Notes under the pieces: generated by a model | Seen by the model: the letters and a program-made list of their open reading frames with translations, nothing else | Database searches by the model: none | What the model was told of the DNA's origin: nothing | Assembly (NCBI GenBank): GCA_003148945.1 | Contig: QGGY01000005.1 | Span: 213,141-277,140, forward strand | DNA: 64,000 bases | Direction: 5' to 3' | Origin: Murimonas intestini | Lineage (GTDB): Bacteria > Bacillota > Clostridia > Lachnospirales > Lachnospiraceae | In this document: piece by piece, positions 1 to 8,840 of the stretch | Position numbering within the stretch: position 1 is the first letter of the stretch | Layout: each line of letters begins with the position of its first letter | Position numbers and translations under genes: made by a program

Positions 1-58
1 ATCGAACCCCTGTTTCCGCCGTGAGAGGGCGGCGTCTTAACCGCTTGACCAACGAACC
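1..58 (-). tRNA. tRNA-Glu (anticodon CUC), 3' end cut by window edge
   Basis: Read on the minus strand the segment begins GGTTCGTT, followed by a D arm (GGTCAAGCGGTTAAGA), an anticodon stem CCGCC/GGCGG around the loop CTCTCAC, and the start of the T arm (GGGGTTCGAT). Loop positions 34-36 are CUC, which reads GAG (Glu). The 3' acceptor half lies beyond base 1. The fit to a bacterial tRNA-Glu is close; only the truncation limits certainty. Confidence 0.93.
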
Positions 59-69
59 TTACAGACATT

Positions 70-98
70 ATAATATACCATCTTTCCAAAAAAAGCAA
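70..98 (-). promoter_or_regulatory. Candidate promoter of the tRNA-Glu gene
   Basis: On the minus strand TTGCTT (93-98) and TATTAT (70-75) are separated by 17 bp and lie about 12 bp upstream of the tRNA 5' end. This is a sigma-A type match by eye; an overlapping TATAAT is also present with a longer spacer. Confidence 0.5.
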
Positions 99-242
99 GT
101 ACTTTTTTCAAATTTTTTCAAAAAATTTTTTAATATGCAAAATTCAACCAATTTCTGCGCTAAACGGTCTGTGCAGCCCTTATAATTCCTGGGAAAAATA
201 TCGTTTACAGTTTCTTCCGACTGAAGTAGCACAAAAATTAAT

Positions 243-281
243 AAAAGGAAAGGACACTGCATACACAGCATCCTTTCCTTT
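243..281 (-). terminator. Intrinsic terminator of the 300-656 gene
   Basis: AAAGGAAAGGA and TCCTTTCCTTT form an 11-bp stem with a 16-nt loop. On the minus strand it is followed by a U-rich tail (TTTTATTAATTTTT). It lies directly after the stop codon of the minus-strand gene. Confidence 0.75.
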
Positions 282-299
282 CATTAGCTCCGATATTCA

Positions 300-656
300 T
301 TAAACCTTCAGCCTGATTCTGGCTTTGGAGGTTTTCCCCATTGTCTGTGCCCTCTCTGAAATCTCTTTTTTACTGTATCTCCTTGCATATCTGGAACCGG
401 GGGTCTCCATATCCAGATGATATCCCATAAAGATTTCCTTCATCCTTATAATGAAGTAATCCTTCCACTCTGACGCTACAGCAAAGATGTCTCCAACAGC
501 ATAAAACATCTTTTCAAACAAAGTCAAACTGGAACCGGGCATTTCATCCAACCTCTTTTTGGAATACCACCATGCCTCCAGAAGCAATACACAAGTTCCT
601 ACCAGAACTAAAAGCAAAAGAAATGCACTTACAACTTTAACTACCATTTCTAACAT
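300..656 (-). CDS. Small single-span membrane protein, unknown function
   Basis: I do not recognise the family. The start is placed at the ATG at 656 because AAAAAGGAGG lies 8 nt before it; a longer frame from 704 has no ribosome site. The 118-residue product has one hydrophobic segment at about residues 5-28 (VVSAFLLLLVLVGTCVLLL), then a basic cytoplasmic-type region (YSKKRLDEM) and a very basic tail (SKARIRLKV). It stands alone between a tRNA and AT-rich spacer, with its own terminator at 243-281. It could be a membrane-anchored accessory protein. Confidence 0.6.
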   Translation of the reverse strand: MLEMVVKVVSAFLLLLVLVGTCVLLLEAWWYSKKRLDEMPGSSLTLFEKMFYAVGDIFAVASEWKDYFIIRMKEIFMGYHLDMETPGSRYARRYSKKEISERAQTMGKTSKARIRLKV

Positions 657-704
657 ACAGACCGCCTCCTTTTTGACAGACACATACATTTCATGTTCCA
701 GCAT

Positions 705-1078
705 TTAACTTGTCTCTTCAATATTAAAATTTGATATGTTTTTAATATTGTTGTTTTTTTACTTCTTTATTACCTTTATAATATTCCACTTTAAATGCAT
801 AGTCAATATATTTAGATGGATAATTTATTATATTTCTATAAAATATCTGCTTATTTTATTCGCCAGTGATATTCGTTTATAGCTTTTACCGGTGCTGAGA
901 GGGCAGCTTATGGATCAGAATTCTGAATCTCAGATGTGGACAGATAATTACAGATAAATACTTGTATAAAATTAAATATTAAAAATAATCAAGGTAAAAT
1001 GTCTGTATACAAAAAATAAACTAATTATATCTGCTATTTACAAATAAATATAAATGCGGTAACATAAATATATACACA
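705..1078. other. AT-rich spacer with one hairpin, no gene seen
   Basis: Divergent spacer between the minus-strand gene at 656 and the plus-strand gene at 1106. It holds a 12-bp palindrome TCAGAATTCTGA (915-926) nested next to CTGAGA (895-900)/TCTCAG (928-933), which can pair as a stem. A weak promoter candidate TTTACA-17-TAACAT lies at about 1035-1063, upstream of the 1106 gene. Nothing else is supported. Confidence 0.4.
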
Positions 1079-1105
1079 ATGGTGCTGGGGGAAAGGAGGA
1101 GAGAT

Positions 1106-2077
1106 ATGAAGAAAATTATTTTGTGCTTTAGTATGTTTTTATGCCTGATACTTTTAGGATTTACAGGGAAAGAAGTTACCATACAATTAAAAGACATTGA
1201 AGAGGTATCAGAAATTCAGTTGAATACAGCAAAGATAAGTATACAACATTTTGGTAAGGAAAGAGCAATAAAGCTTATGGATGAAATCAGGGAGGCGCCA
1301 CTCTTAGATGAAGGTGATAGGGAAACGATCCAGAATAATGGATACTATCATACGGTTTCTATAATATATAATGACGGCTCCAAAGACATGTTCCTTTTCT
1401 TCAAAGTTGACGATAAGTGGTATATGGAGACAACGGGAGGAACGATATATAAAGATGCTGAGTTTATTACATCATATATTGATTGGCAGGAAATTAATAT
1501 GGAACCTTACCTGGGCGTACCATCTGAATGGGAGTTAAAACTTAACAAACAATTTAGCATATTGGATTTACGGTATTTTTTCATAGAAGAAGTTAAGCAG
1601 AAGATGGAATATGGAAGTTCTGAGGAAGATGCGGTTTTATATGCAAAAGAAAGAATAAACAGGTCTATGACGATATACCAATATGCATTAGAAGAGGGGT
1701 ATGAACTGCCGGAAACCGAATATGATAAACTAATGGAGAAGCATATAGAAGAAGTGGAAAGTGCAGTAAATTATGAAGAAATTGAAGAATACTACGAAGA
1801 GTTTGATACTACCTTGAAAGATTATATTCTAAAACTTAAAGAATATTATAGAGTCATGGATACTATAGACAAATTATATAAAATCAAATACGAAGAATTT
1901 AAAAATGGGAAAGATAAGATTAACGGTAAAGTTTGTGATGATGTTGAGGAATATTGGTATAGATTTGTTTCAGAAGTAATTTATGAAAAGGCTGAAAAAT
2001 ATGATATGAGTAATTTTTTAAATGAATTAAAGGACGCGGAGGAGTATTATTACAGGCATTATAGTCAAATGAATTAA
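1106..2077 (+). CDS. Exported or membrane-anchored acidic helical protein, unknown function
   Basis: The start at 1106 is chosen because GAAAGGAGG precedes it; an in-frame ATG 27 bp upstream has no such site. The 323-residue product begins MKKIILCFSMFLCLILLGFTG, a signal peptide or N-terminal anchor without a lipobox cysteine at the expected site. The mature part is rich in Glu, Tyr and Lys. A beta-rich half (to about residue 150, with motifs such as DDKWYMETTGG) is followed by a long alpha-helical half with repeated EEYYEEF-like stretches. No domain is recognised. It is followed at about 90 bp by a small membrane protein on the same strand. Confidence 0.6.
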   Translation: MKKIILCFSMFLCLILLGFTGKEVTIQLKDIEEVSEIQLNTAKISIQHFGKERAIKLMDEIREAPLLDEGDRETIQNNGYYHTVSIIYNDGSKDMFLFFKVDDKWYMETTGGTIYKDAEFITSYIDWQEINMEPYLGVPSEWELKLNKQFSILDLRYFFIEEVKQKMEYGSSEEDAVLYAKERINRSMTIYQYALEEGYELPETEYDKLMEKHIEEVESAVNYEEIEEYYEEFDTTLKDYILKLKEYYRVMDTIDKLYKIKYEEFKNGKDKINGKVCDDVEEYWYRFVSEVIYEKAEKYDMSNFLNELKDAEEYYYRHYSQMN

Positions 2078-2166
2078 AATATTTATACCATATCAAATCA
2101 ATATGCAGTGCAGCAGCGTTGATTTCAGCATGCAGGACATTTTTTTAAGGACAGGGGGGTAAGTGA

Positions 2167-2532
2167 ATGGAAAAAGGGCACCCGGAAAGGGGAAAGAAAA
2201 TTTTACATATATTTTTTGTTACATTAACTGTTGTTATTATACTATCCTGCATAATGGATTTTGCCGAACAGGGATTCCCGTCTGCTATAATTTCAGTGGT
2301 ATCAGGTATTCTTCAAATTTATATTGCGTATTTATTGAAAACAAGACATAATTGGGCCATATGGGTATTTATGATCCTGGGTGTTTCCCATCTGATCTTT
2401 TTATTTATAAGGATGATAGGAAGACCGTTATATATTTATCTGATCATAGTTGATATATTCTATGTGGTATCTGCAATAGTTTTAAATATTTTTATCAAAG
2501 ATATCAGATGTTATTTAAGCGGAGAAGAATAG
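2167..2532 (+). CDS. Small four-helix membrane protein, unknown function
   Basis: A 121-residue protein, almost entirely hydrophobic, with four predicted spans at about residues 12-30, 39-57, 64-82 and 90-110 and a short charged N-terminus (MEKGHPERGKK). The start is the ATG at 2167, preceded by GGGGGG. It lies downstream of the exported protein at 1106-2077 and upstream of a strong terminator, so the two may be cotranscribed. No family was recognised. Confidence 0.6.
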   Translation: MEKGHPERGKKILHIFFVTLTVVIILSCIMDFAEQGFPSAIISVVSGILQIYIAYLLKTRHNWAIWVFMILGVSHLIFLFIRMIGRPLYIYLIIVDIFYVVSAIVLNIFIKDIRCYLSGEE

Positions 2533-2547
2533 AATACATTATCGTGC

Positions 2548-2568
2548 GCAGCACGCCCATCCGAAGGA
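2548..2568 (+). repeat. 21-bp segment of a dispersed repeat (inverted copy at 63838-63858)
   Basis: This 21-bp segment, beginning GCAGCACGCCC, is the exact reverse complement of 63838-63858, which forms the left edge of the structured repeat at the window end. It lies between a stop codon and a terminator. Confidence 0.7.
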
Positions 2569-2578
2569 AGGGTACAAA

Positions 2579-2620
2579 AAAGGAGACTGGGTGTAAATAA
2601 AATCAGTCTCCTTTTTTTTT
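2579..2620. terminator. Bidirectional intrinsic terminator
   Basis: AAGGAGACTG (from 2580) pairs with CAGTCTCCTT (2604-2613) across a 14-nt loop. A T run follows on the plus side and an A run precedes it, so it can end both the plus-strand membrane-protein gene and the convergent MATE gene. Confidence 0.85.
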
Positions 2621-2639
2621 CAGCAGTGTGTAAGAGAGC

Positions 2640-4007
2640 TTAACGCCCGGCAGGGACTTCCCCAGCCTTGAATATGCGCCTCAGCATCACAACAGCTGCA
2701 ATTGACAATACAAATTCTGCAACAAACTGTGCATACGGAAGTCCGTACAGAGGGAACAGGATATTCAGCACATACAGCGCCGGAATCTCCAGCAGAATTT
2801 TCCTCAGGATCGCAAACGCCAGCGCTGAGCGGCCATGCCCCACTGCCTGAAAGACACCTACTGCAATAAAGTCCATGCAGAGAAACGGCAGACAGAGGCA
2901 GAAACCCCGCAGGAAGCTTGTCCCGTAAGAAATAATACTCTCATTTTTCATAAAAGCATTTATAATAGGCCCTGCGCCAACACTGAACGAGATTAACACC
3001 ACAACCATCAGCGGAACGACCGTCTTGATCGTAAACATAATGGATTCTTTCATACGTTTCCTGTTATTGCTGGCGTAGTTATAGCTGATCAGCGGCATGA
3101 CGCCCTGAGAAAATCCCATTGCCACCTGCAGCGGCACCATATTTACCTTCTGGGCGATCCCCATGGCAGCCACTGCATGGGCGCCAAAGGGAGATGTAAA
3201 GTTGTTTAAGATGGTCATGCCGGTGACATTGAGCAGATTCTGGATTGCTGCTGGAATCCCAACTCCGAAGATCCCAAGTACAATATCCTTCTGAAAGCCG
3301 AACTTTTTTGGGGAAATACATACCACGGTGCTTTTTCTGCGCACATACAGCAGCACAAAGAAATAACAGCATGCCACACAGTTTGACAGAAAAGTGGCAA
3401 GACCGGCCCCGGCCGCGCCCATATTCAGCCCCCAGGGCAGAATAAAAATCGGGTCCAGTATAATATTTAAAAGACACCCGCTCATGGTACCGATGCTCGC
3501 ATGCAGAGACGCGCCCTCCGCCCTCACCATATAAGCCATTACCACATTCAGAATCGCCGGGGCCGCGCCGCATAATACCGTCCAGCGCAGGTATCCCCGT
3601 GTCGCTTCTATTGTATTGGCATCTGCTCCAAGCACAGTAAGCAATGGATTCTGGAAAGAAAAACACAAAAGTGAGAATAACAGGCCGGAAATCAGCGAAC
3701 AGTAAAATCCGAATGATGAACTCCGCCTGACTGTATCATATTTCTTGCTCCCCAGCGCACGGCTCATCATACTTGAACTTCCAACGCCGAACAGATTGTT
3801 GACTGCGTTGAACGCCAGGAGTACCGGCGCTGCCAATGTTACAGCAGCATTCTGCACCGGGTCATTTAACATTCCTACAAAATAAGTGTCTGCCAGGTTA
3901 TAAATCACCATGACCAGCGAGCTGACTACTGTGGGAATTGAAAGCTGCATTACGGCTTTAGGTATTGGCATCTTCTCAAATAACAATATTTTCTGGTCAT
4001 CTGCCAT
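2640..4007 (-). CDS. MATE family multidrug/Na+ antiporter
   Basis: A 455-residue, 12-span transporter of the MATE family (NorM/MepA/DinF fold), which exports cationic drugs or metabolites using an ion gradient. The N-terminus shows the family signature LSIPTVVSSLVMVIYNLADTYFVG (about residues 23-46), then GVGSSSMMSRALG (about 75-87). The second half repeats the fold with GIPAAIQNLLN and MGFSQGVMPLISYNY. Length fits the family. The start at 4007 has GGAGG 9 nt before it. It is monocistronic, convergent with the preceding gene and divergent from parE. The substrate cannot be read from sequence. Confidence 0.9.
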   Translation of the reverse strand: MADDQKILLFEKMPIPKAVMQLSIPTVVSSLVMVIYNLADTYFVGMLNDPVQNAAVTLAAPVLLAFNAVNNLFGVGSSSMMSRALGSKKYDTVRRSSSFGFYCSLISGLLFSLLCFSFQNPLLTVLGADANTIEATRGYLRWTVLCGAAPAILNVVMAYMVRAEGASLHASIGTMSGCLLNIILDPIFILPWGLNMGAAGAGLATFLSNCVACCYFFVLLYVRRKSTVVCISPKKFGFQKDIVLGIFGVGIPAAIQNLLNVTGMTILNNFTSPFGAHAVAAMGIAQKVNMVPLQVAMGFSQGVMPLISYNYASNNRKRMKESIMFTIKTVVPLMVVVLISFSVGAGPIINAFMKNESIISYGTSFLRGFCLCLPFLCMDFIAVGVFQAVGHGRSALAFAILRKILLEIPALYVLNILFPLYGLPYAQFVAEFVLSIAAVVMLRRIFKAGEVPAGR

Positions 4008-4240
4008 CTTTTGTTTCCTCCTTTATAAAAGTGCGGCATCCTCACAGATGTCCGCACATGTACTTTTATTGTAGCATAAGAAAGTAGTTAAAACAAGCCG
4101 TGTCTAAAATCGGAACCAACCGGAAATAATATGCGGTTTTTTGGGGGAGGCTTTGCCCTTGACAACGCAGTATTATTTTGATATATTTAGTTCGAACAAA
4201 AGTTCCGAATAAGTGTTTGACAAGGGAAGATGCAAGTCTT

Positions 4241-4288
4241 TTCTGTGTATCACGGAGTGTGTTGCTGATCACGGAGAGAACAGTGACC
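4241..4288 (+). repeat. Partial copy of the dispersed structured repeat
   Basis: About 40 of 47 bases match 63953-63999 (TTCTGTGYATCRCGGAG... then ...GAACAGTRAC), with mostly transition differences. It lies in the MATE-parE spacer. The rest of the spacer (4008-4444) holds only the promoters noted next; an upstream TTGACA (4159-4164)-17-TATATT (4182-4187) is also present. Confidence 0.65.
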
Positions 4289-4326
4289 ATTTACTTATTT
4301 GGCAAAGCGGCGGCGGATAATTATGC

Positions 4327-4355
4327 TTGATTATTTTTTTTAAACTATTTATAAT
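4327..4355 (+). promoter_or_regulatory. Candidate sigma-A promoter of parE-parC
   Basis: TTGATT (4327-4332), 17-bp spacer, perfect TATAAT (4350-4355), about 90 bp upstream of parE. A second candidate lies further upstream (TTGACA at 4159-4164). Confidence 0.65.
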
Positions 4356-4444
4356 TGAATCTGAGTATAAAGCTGGCTTAACGTCAGCGGAAGTAGGCTC
4401 TGGGTGACCAGGGCTTATTTTGGGAATAGAAAGGAATATGGGAT

Positions 4445-6367
4445 ATGGCAAAGAAAAACATTTATGACGCCAGCAGCATTTCGGTGCTGGAAGGTCTGGA
4501 AGCTGTTCGGAAGAGGCCCGGGATGTATATCGGCAGCGTGTCAAGAAAAGGGCTTAACCACTTGATCTATGAAATCGTAGATAATGCGGTGGATGAACAT
4601 CTGGCAGGTTTCTGTGACCTTATAGAGGTTACTCTTGAAAAGGATGGTTCGGCAACTGTCAACGACAATGGCCGTGGTATTCCTGTAGGAATGCATGAGA
4701 AAGGGGTTCCGGCTGAACGTCTTGTGTTTACAACGCTTCATGCGGGAGGAAAATTTGATAATACGGTATACAAGACAAGCGGCGGTCTGCATGGAGTTGG
4801 ATCCTCTGTTGTAAATGCTCTTTCTACATATCTGGATATTGAAATCAGTGTGGATGGGTTTATCCACCATGACAGATATGAGCGGGGGATTCCGGTACAG
4901 GAGCTTGTAGACGGACTTTTACCTGTCATAGGAAAGACGCGGAAGACAGGGACAAAGGTTAATTTCCTGCCTGATCCGGAAATATTTGAAAAGACCAGGT
5001 TTAAAGCCGATGAGGTGAAAAGCCGTCTCCATGAGACAGCGTATTTGAATCCTGCCCTGAAGATCATATTCGAGGACAGGCGCGGAGAGGTAAAGGAACA
5101 TATAGAGTTCCACGAGCCGGATGGGATCATTGGGTTTGTGAAGGATTTAAATAAAAATGAAGAGGTTGTCCATGAGCCTGTCTATTTTAAAGGGGAATCA
5201 GAGGGCATTACAGTTGAGTGTGCTTTTCAGTATATTAATGCTTTTCATGAGAATGTGCTTGGATTTTGCAATAATATCTACAATGCAGAGGGCGGAACAC
5301 ATTTGACAGGATTTAAGACGACATTTACGGCGGTCATGAACAACTATGCACGCCAAATTGGAGTATTAAAAGAGAAAGATGCTAACTTTACCGGGGCTGA
5401 CATCCGAAATGGAATGACGGCGGTCATTTCAATAAAGCATCCCCAGCCCAGATTCGAAGGTCAGACAAAGACAAAGCTGGATAACCAGGATGCAGCCAAG
5501 GCAGCCGGTAAAGTTACCGGAGAGGAGGTTGTCCTTTACTTTGACAGAAATTTGGAGACACTGAAAAATGTCCTGTCCTGTGCGGAAAAGGCAGCTAAAA
5601 TCAGAAAGTCTGAAGAAAAAGCAAAGACAAATATGTTGACAAAGCAGAAGTATTCTTTTGATTCTAACGGTAAGCTGGCCAATTGTGTGAGCAGAGATGC
5701 AGGAAAGTGTGAAATATTCATAGTGGAGGGTGATTCAGCCGGAGGCTCCGCCAAGACGGCGAGAGACAGGAATTATCAGGCTATCCTGCCCATAAGAGGA
5801 AAAATCCTGAATGTTGAAAAAGCCAGCATAGATAAGGTACTTGCAAATGCTGAGATCAAAACTATGATAAATGCATTCGGATGCGGGTTTTCAGAAGGCT
5901 ATGGAAATGATTTTGATATTACAAAGCTCAGGTATGATAAGATAATTATTATGGCTGATGCCGATGTGGACGGCTCTCATATCTGTACGCTGCTTCTTAC
6001 GTTATTTTACAGGTTTATGCCGGAACTTATATATGAAGGACATGTTTACATCGCAATGCCGCCTCTTTATAAAGCAATGCCCTCAAGGGGTGAAGAAGAG
6101 TACCTTTATGATGAAAAGGCACTGGAACGGTACAGAAAGACCCACAAAGGGACCTTTACACTTCAGCGGTATAAGGGCCTTGGAGAGATGGATGCACAGC
6201 AGCTTTGGGAGACTACACTTGACCCGGCAACCAGAAAGCTGAAAAGAGTGGAAATTGAGGATGCCCGCATGGCCTCTGATGTGACTGAGATGCTTATGGG
6301 GACAGAAGTATCACCCCGGAAAGCGTTTATTTACGAACATGCCCAGGACGCACAGGTGGATATTTAG
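4445..6367 (+). CDS. parE: Type IIA DNA topoisomerase subunit B (ParE/GyrB family)
   Basis: ATPase/TOPRIM subunit of a type IIA topoisomerase, working with the next gene to pass one duplex through another. A GHKL ATPase domain comes first: NDNGRGIPVGMHEKG at about residue 72 and the ATP lid GLHGVGSSVVNALS at about 115. The transducer follows, then TOPRIM with EGDSAGGSAK (about 428) and the Mg-binding ADADVDGSH (about 505), and finally RYKGLGEM...QLWETT. The length of 640 residues fits GyrB/ParE without insertions. parC starts 18 bp downstream. Assignment to topoisomerase IV rather than gyrase rests on the partner lacking a GyrA box and on the absence of dnaA/recF neighbours; GyrB is the alternative. 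Confidence 0.85.
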   Translation: MAKKNIYDASSISVLEGLEAVRKRPGMYIGSVSRKGLNHLIYEIVDNAVDEHLAGFCDLIEVTLEKDGSATVNDNGRGIPVGMHEKGVPAERLVFTTLHAGGKFDNTVYKTSGGLHGVGSSVVNALSTYLDIEISVDGFIHHDRYERGIPVQELVDGLLPVIGKTRKTGTKVNFLPDPEIFEKTRFKADEVKSRLHETAYLNPALKIIFEDRRGEVKEHIEFHEPDGIIGFVKDLNKNEEVVHEPVYFKGESEGITVECAFQYINAFHENVLGFCNNIYNAEGGTHLTGFKTTFTAVMNNYARQIGVLKEKDANFTGADIRNGMTAVISIKHPQPRFEGQTKTKLDNQDAAKAAGKVTGEEVVLYFDRNLETLKNVLSCAEKAAKIRKSEEKAKTNMLTKQKYSFDSNGKLANCVSRDAGKCEIFIVEGDSAGGSAKTARDRNYQAILPIRGKILNVEKASIDKVLANAEIKTMINAFGCGFSEGYGNDFDITKLRYDKIIIMADADVDGSHICTLLLTLFYRFMPELIYEGHVYIAMPPLYKAMPSRGEEEYLYDEKALERYRKTHKGTFTLQRYKGLGEMDAQQLWETTLDPATRKLKRVEIEDARMASDVTEMLMGTEVSPRKAFIYEHAQDAQVDI

Positions 6368-6385
6368 GAAGGGAGAAGGCGAGAG

Positions 6386-8635
6386 ATGGAAAAAATGATA
6401 GAAGAGCAGATCATCCGGACAGAATATTCTGAGCTCATGCAGAAATCTTATATTGATTATGCCATGAGCGTTATAATAGCGAGAGCGCTGCCTGATGTGC
6501 GGGACGGACTGAAGCCGGTACAGAGGAGGACTCTGTACGATATGTATGAACTGGGGATCAAATATGACAGACCCTACAGGAAATGTGCACGTATAGTAGG
6601 AGATACCATGGGTAAATACCATCCCCATGGCGACAGCTCCATATACGAGGCGCTTGTAGTTATGGCACAGGAATTTAAAAAAGGCCTGCCGCTGGTGGAC
6701 GGGCATGGAAATTTCGGCTCTATTGAGGGAGATGGGGCAGCAGCCATGCGTTATACAGAAGCCAGGCTTCAGAAGATAACACAGGAATCTTTTCTGGCTG
6801 ACCTGGACAAAAATGTGGTTGATTTTGTATCCAACTTTGATGAGACGGAAAAAGAGCCTGAAGTGTTGCCGGTACGCATCCCTAATCTGCTGATAAATGG
6901 GGCGGACGGCATTGCCGTGGGTATGGTGACCAGTATTCCGCCGCACAATCTGGCGGAAGTTATAGATGCTGAAGTAGCAATGATAAAGAATCCTAAGCTA
7001 ACCACAGAGCAGCTCATGGAATTTATCCAGGGGCCGGACTTTCCCACAGGAGGCATCGTAGTTAATAAAGATGAGCTCATCAATATCTACAAGACCGGTA
7101 CAGGAAAAATAAAACTACGGGGCAAAGTGGAGATAGAGAAGGATAAAGGCGGGAAGAGCAGGATCGTTATTACAGAGATCCCTTACACCATGATGGGAGC
7201 CAATATTGGAAAATTCTTGAATGATGTAGCAGGATTGATCGAGACAAAAAAGACGAATGACATAGTTGATATTGCCAACCACTCGTCCAAGGAAGGAATC
7301 AGGATCGTTCTGGAACTGAAAAAGAATGCAGATGCAGAAAACCTGATCAACATGCTCTATAAAAAGACAAGGCTTGAGGATACCTTTGGTGTCAACATGT
7401 TGTCTGTTTCTGATGGAAAGCCCGAAACATTAGGGGTAAGAGCTATTCTGGAACATCATATTGATTTCCAGTTTGAGCTGTCAACAAGGAAATATAAAAC
7501 GCTTCTTAAAAAGGAACTGGAGAAAAAAGAGATACAGGAAGGACTGATTAAAGCCTGTGATGTCATAGATCTGATTATAGAGATCCTCCGGGGAAGCAAG
7601 AATCAGAAGCAGGTAAAGGAATGTCTGATCCATGGGGTGACAGAAGGCATAAAATTTAAATCAGCGGCATCGAAAAAAGCGGCAGCAAAATTAAATTTTA
7701 CTGAGGCACAGGCCACAGCTATTCTGGAAATGAGGCTTTATAAATTAATAGGGCTGGAGATAGAGGCCCTGATGAAGGAGCACGAGGCTACACTGAAGAA
7801 TATTGCATCCTACGAGGATATTCTGAATAATTATAACTCCATGGCGAGAGTCATCATAAAAGAGCTGGAAGGTATAAAAAAAGAATACAGTATACCAAGA
7901 AGGACAGTGATAGAGAATGCTGAAGAAGCTGTCTATGAGGAGAAGAAGATCGAAGAGACAGAAGTAGTCTTTATGATGGACAAATTCGGTTATGCAAAAA
8001 TAGTGGATGTGGCCGCATATGAGAGAAACAGGGAAGCGGCAGATGCAGAAAATAAGTACGTACTGACCTGCATGAATACAGATAAAATATGTATCTTCAC
8101 AGATTCAGGTAAGCAGCATCTGCTGAAAGTGCTGGATATCCCGGGCAGAAAATTCAGAGATAAAGGAACACCAATCGATAATCTCTGTAATTACAGCAGC
8201 GGAGAAGAAAGGATCATCTTTGTGGAATGTCTTCAGAAAATTAAGTCATCTGTCCTGCTGTTTGCCACTAAGATGGGAATGATCAAGCAAGTTGAAGGAG
8301 CCGAATTTGATGTGTCAAAGCGTACAATAGCAGCTACAAAGCTTCAGGAGGAAGATGAACTGGTCTTTGTATCATGTATGCCGGATGCAGAGCAGATAGT
8401 CCTGCAGACTGCAGATGGAGTATTCTTAAGATTCCTTCTTTCGGAGATTCCCCAAAAGAAAAAAGGAGCTGTGGGAGTACGTGGCATCAGGTTAACTGAA
8501 GGAGACAGCCTGGAAACTGTCCATTATTTGGACGGACAGGGGGAGCAGACAGTAAAATATAAGGAAAAGGATGTCTATCTGAATAAATTACGTATAGGAA
8601 AGAGAGATACAAAAGGTTCAAAAGCCAGGATATAG
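6386..8635 (+). CDS. parC: Type IIA DNA topoisomerase subunit A (ParC/GyrA family)
   Basis: Breakage-reunion subunit of 749 residues. The quinolone-resistance region (ARALPDVRDGLKPVQRRTL, about 30-48; GKYHPHGDSSIYEALV, about 76-91) and the catalytic tyrosine in AAMRYTEARL (about residue 123) are intact. The tower and coiled coil are followed by a beta-pinwheel C-terminal domain. Where gyrase carries the GyrA box (consensus QRRGGKG) after the first pinwheel blade, this protein reads YERNREAADAENKY (about 545-558), so the box is missing. That argues for decatenation or relaxation (topoisomerase IV) rather than supercoiling. It is expressed with parE. RBS GGGAGAAGG lies upstream of ATG 6386. Confidence 0.85.
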   Translation: MEKMIEEQIIRTEYSELMQKSYIDYAMSVIIARALPDVRDGLKPVQRRTLYDMYELGIKYDRPYRKCARIVGDTMGKYHPHGDSSIYEALVVMAQEFKKGLPLVDGHGNFGSIEGDGAAAMRYTEARLQKITQESFLADLDKNVVDFVSNFDETEKEPEVLPVRIPNLLINGADGIAVGMVTSIPPHNLAEVIDAEVAMIKNPKLTTEQLMEFIQGPDFPTGGIVVNKDELINIYKTGTGKIKLRGKVEIEKDKGGKSRIVITEIPYTMMGANIGKFLNDVAGLIETKKTNDIVDIANHSSKEGIRIVLELKKNADAENLINMLYKKTRLEDTFGVNMLSVSDGKPETLGVRAILEHHIDFQFELSTRKYKTLLKKELEKKEIQEGLIKACDVIDLIIEILRGSKNQKQVKECLIHGVTEGIKFKSAASKKAAAKLNFTEAQATAILEMRLYKLIGLEIEALMKEHEATLKNIASYEDILNNYNSMARVIIKELEGIKKEYSIPRRTVIENAEEAVYEEKKIEETEVVFMMDKFGYAKIVDVAAYERNREAADAENKYVLTCMNTDKICIFTDSGKQHLLKVLDIPGRKFRDKGTPIDNLCNYSSGEERIIFVECLQKIKSSVLLFATKMGMIKQVEGAEFDVSKRTIAATKLQEEDELVFVSCMPDAEQIVLQTADGVFLRFLLSEIPQKKKGAVGVRGIRLTEGDSLETVHYLDGQGEQTVKYKEKDVYLNKLRIGKRDTKGSKARI

Positions 8636-8696
8636 GGCACAGATGTGCTTCTAATAATCCAGGGCGGAATTTTCTTGCGGTACAGCCTGAGGGGCA

Positions 8697-8721
8697 GGTC
8701 TGTGCATTTACTGCACAGACC
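8697..8721 (+). terminator. Perfect 10-bp hairpin downstream of parC
   Basis: GGTCTGTGCA pairs perfectly with TGCACAGACC across a 5-nt loop, 60 bp after the parC stop. There is no U tract, so it may be a 3'-end stabiliser or pause site rather than a classical terminator. Confidence 0.45.
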
Positions 8722-8840
8722 GTGAGAAAATGATTTTGGTGTGCAAAAAACACATTGCCGAAGGTGATTTTAAATGGATTTTTTGCAGACAACTGTGAAA
8801 GTACTGGACAGTTACCATAAATATTTAGTTAGGAGGAGAC

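Noticed and set aside
895..933. CTGAGA-containing hairpin resembling part of a TPP riboswitch
   Set aside because: The second conserved half of the TPP fold is absent and the downstream gene has no thiamine link.
3079..3666. 195-codon minus-strand frame inside the MATE gene
   Set aside because: Alternative frame of the conserved transporter; Cys/His-rich random composition.
4445..8635. Canonical gyrB-gyrA
   Set aside because: Kept as second choice: no dnaA/recF context and the subunit A lacks the GyrA box.
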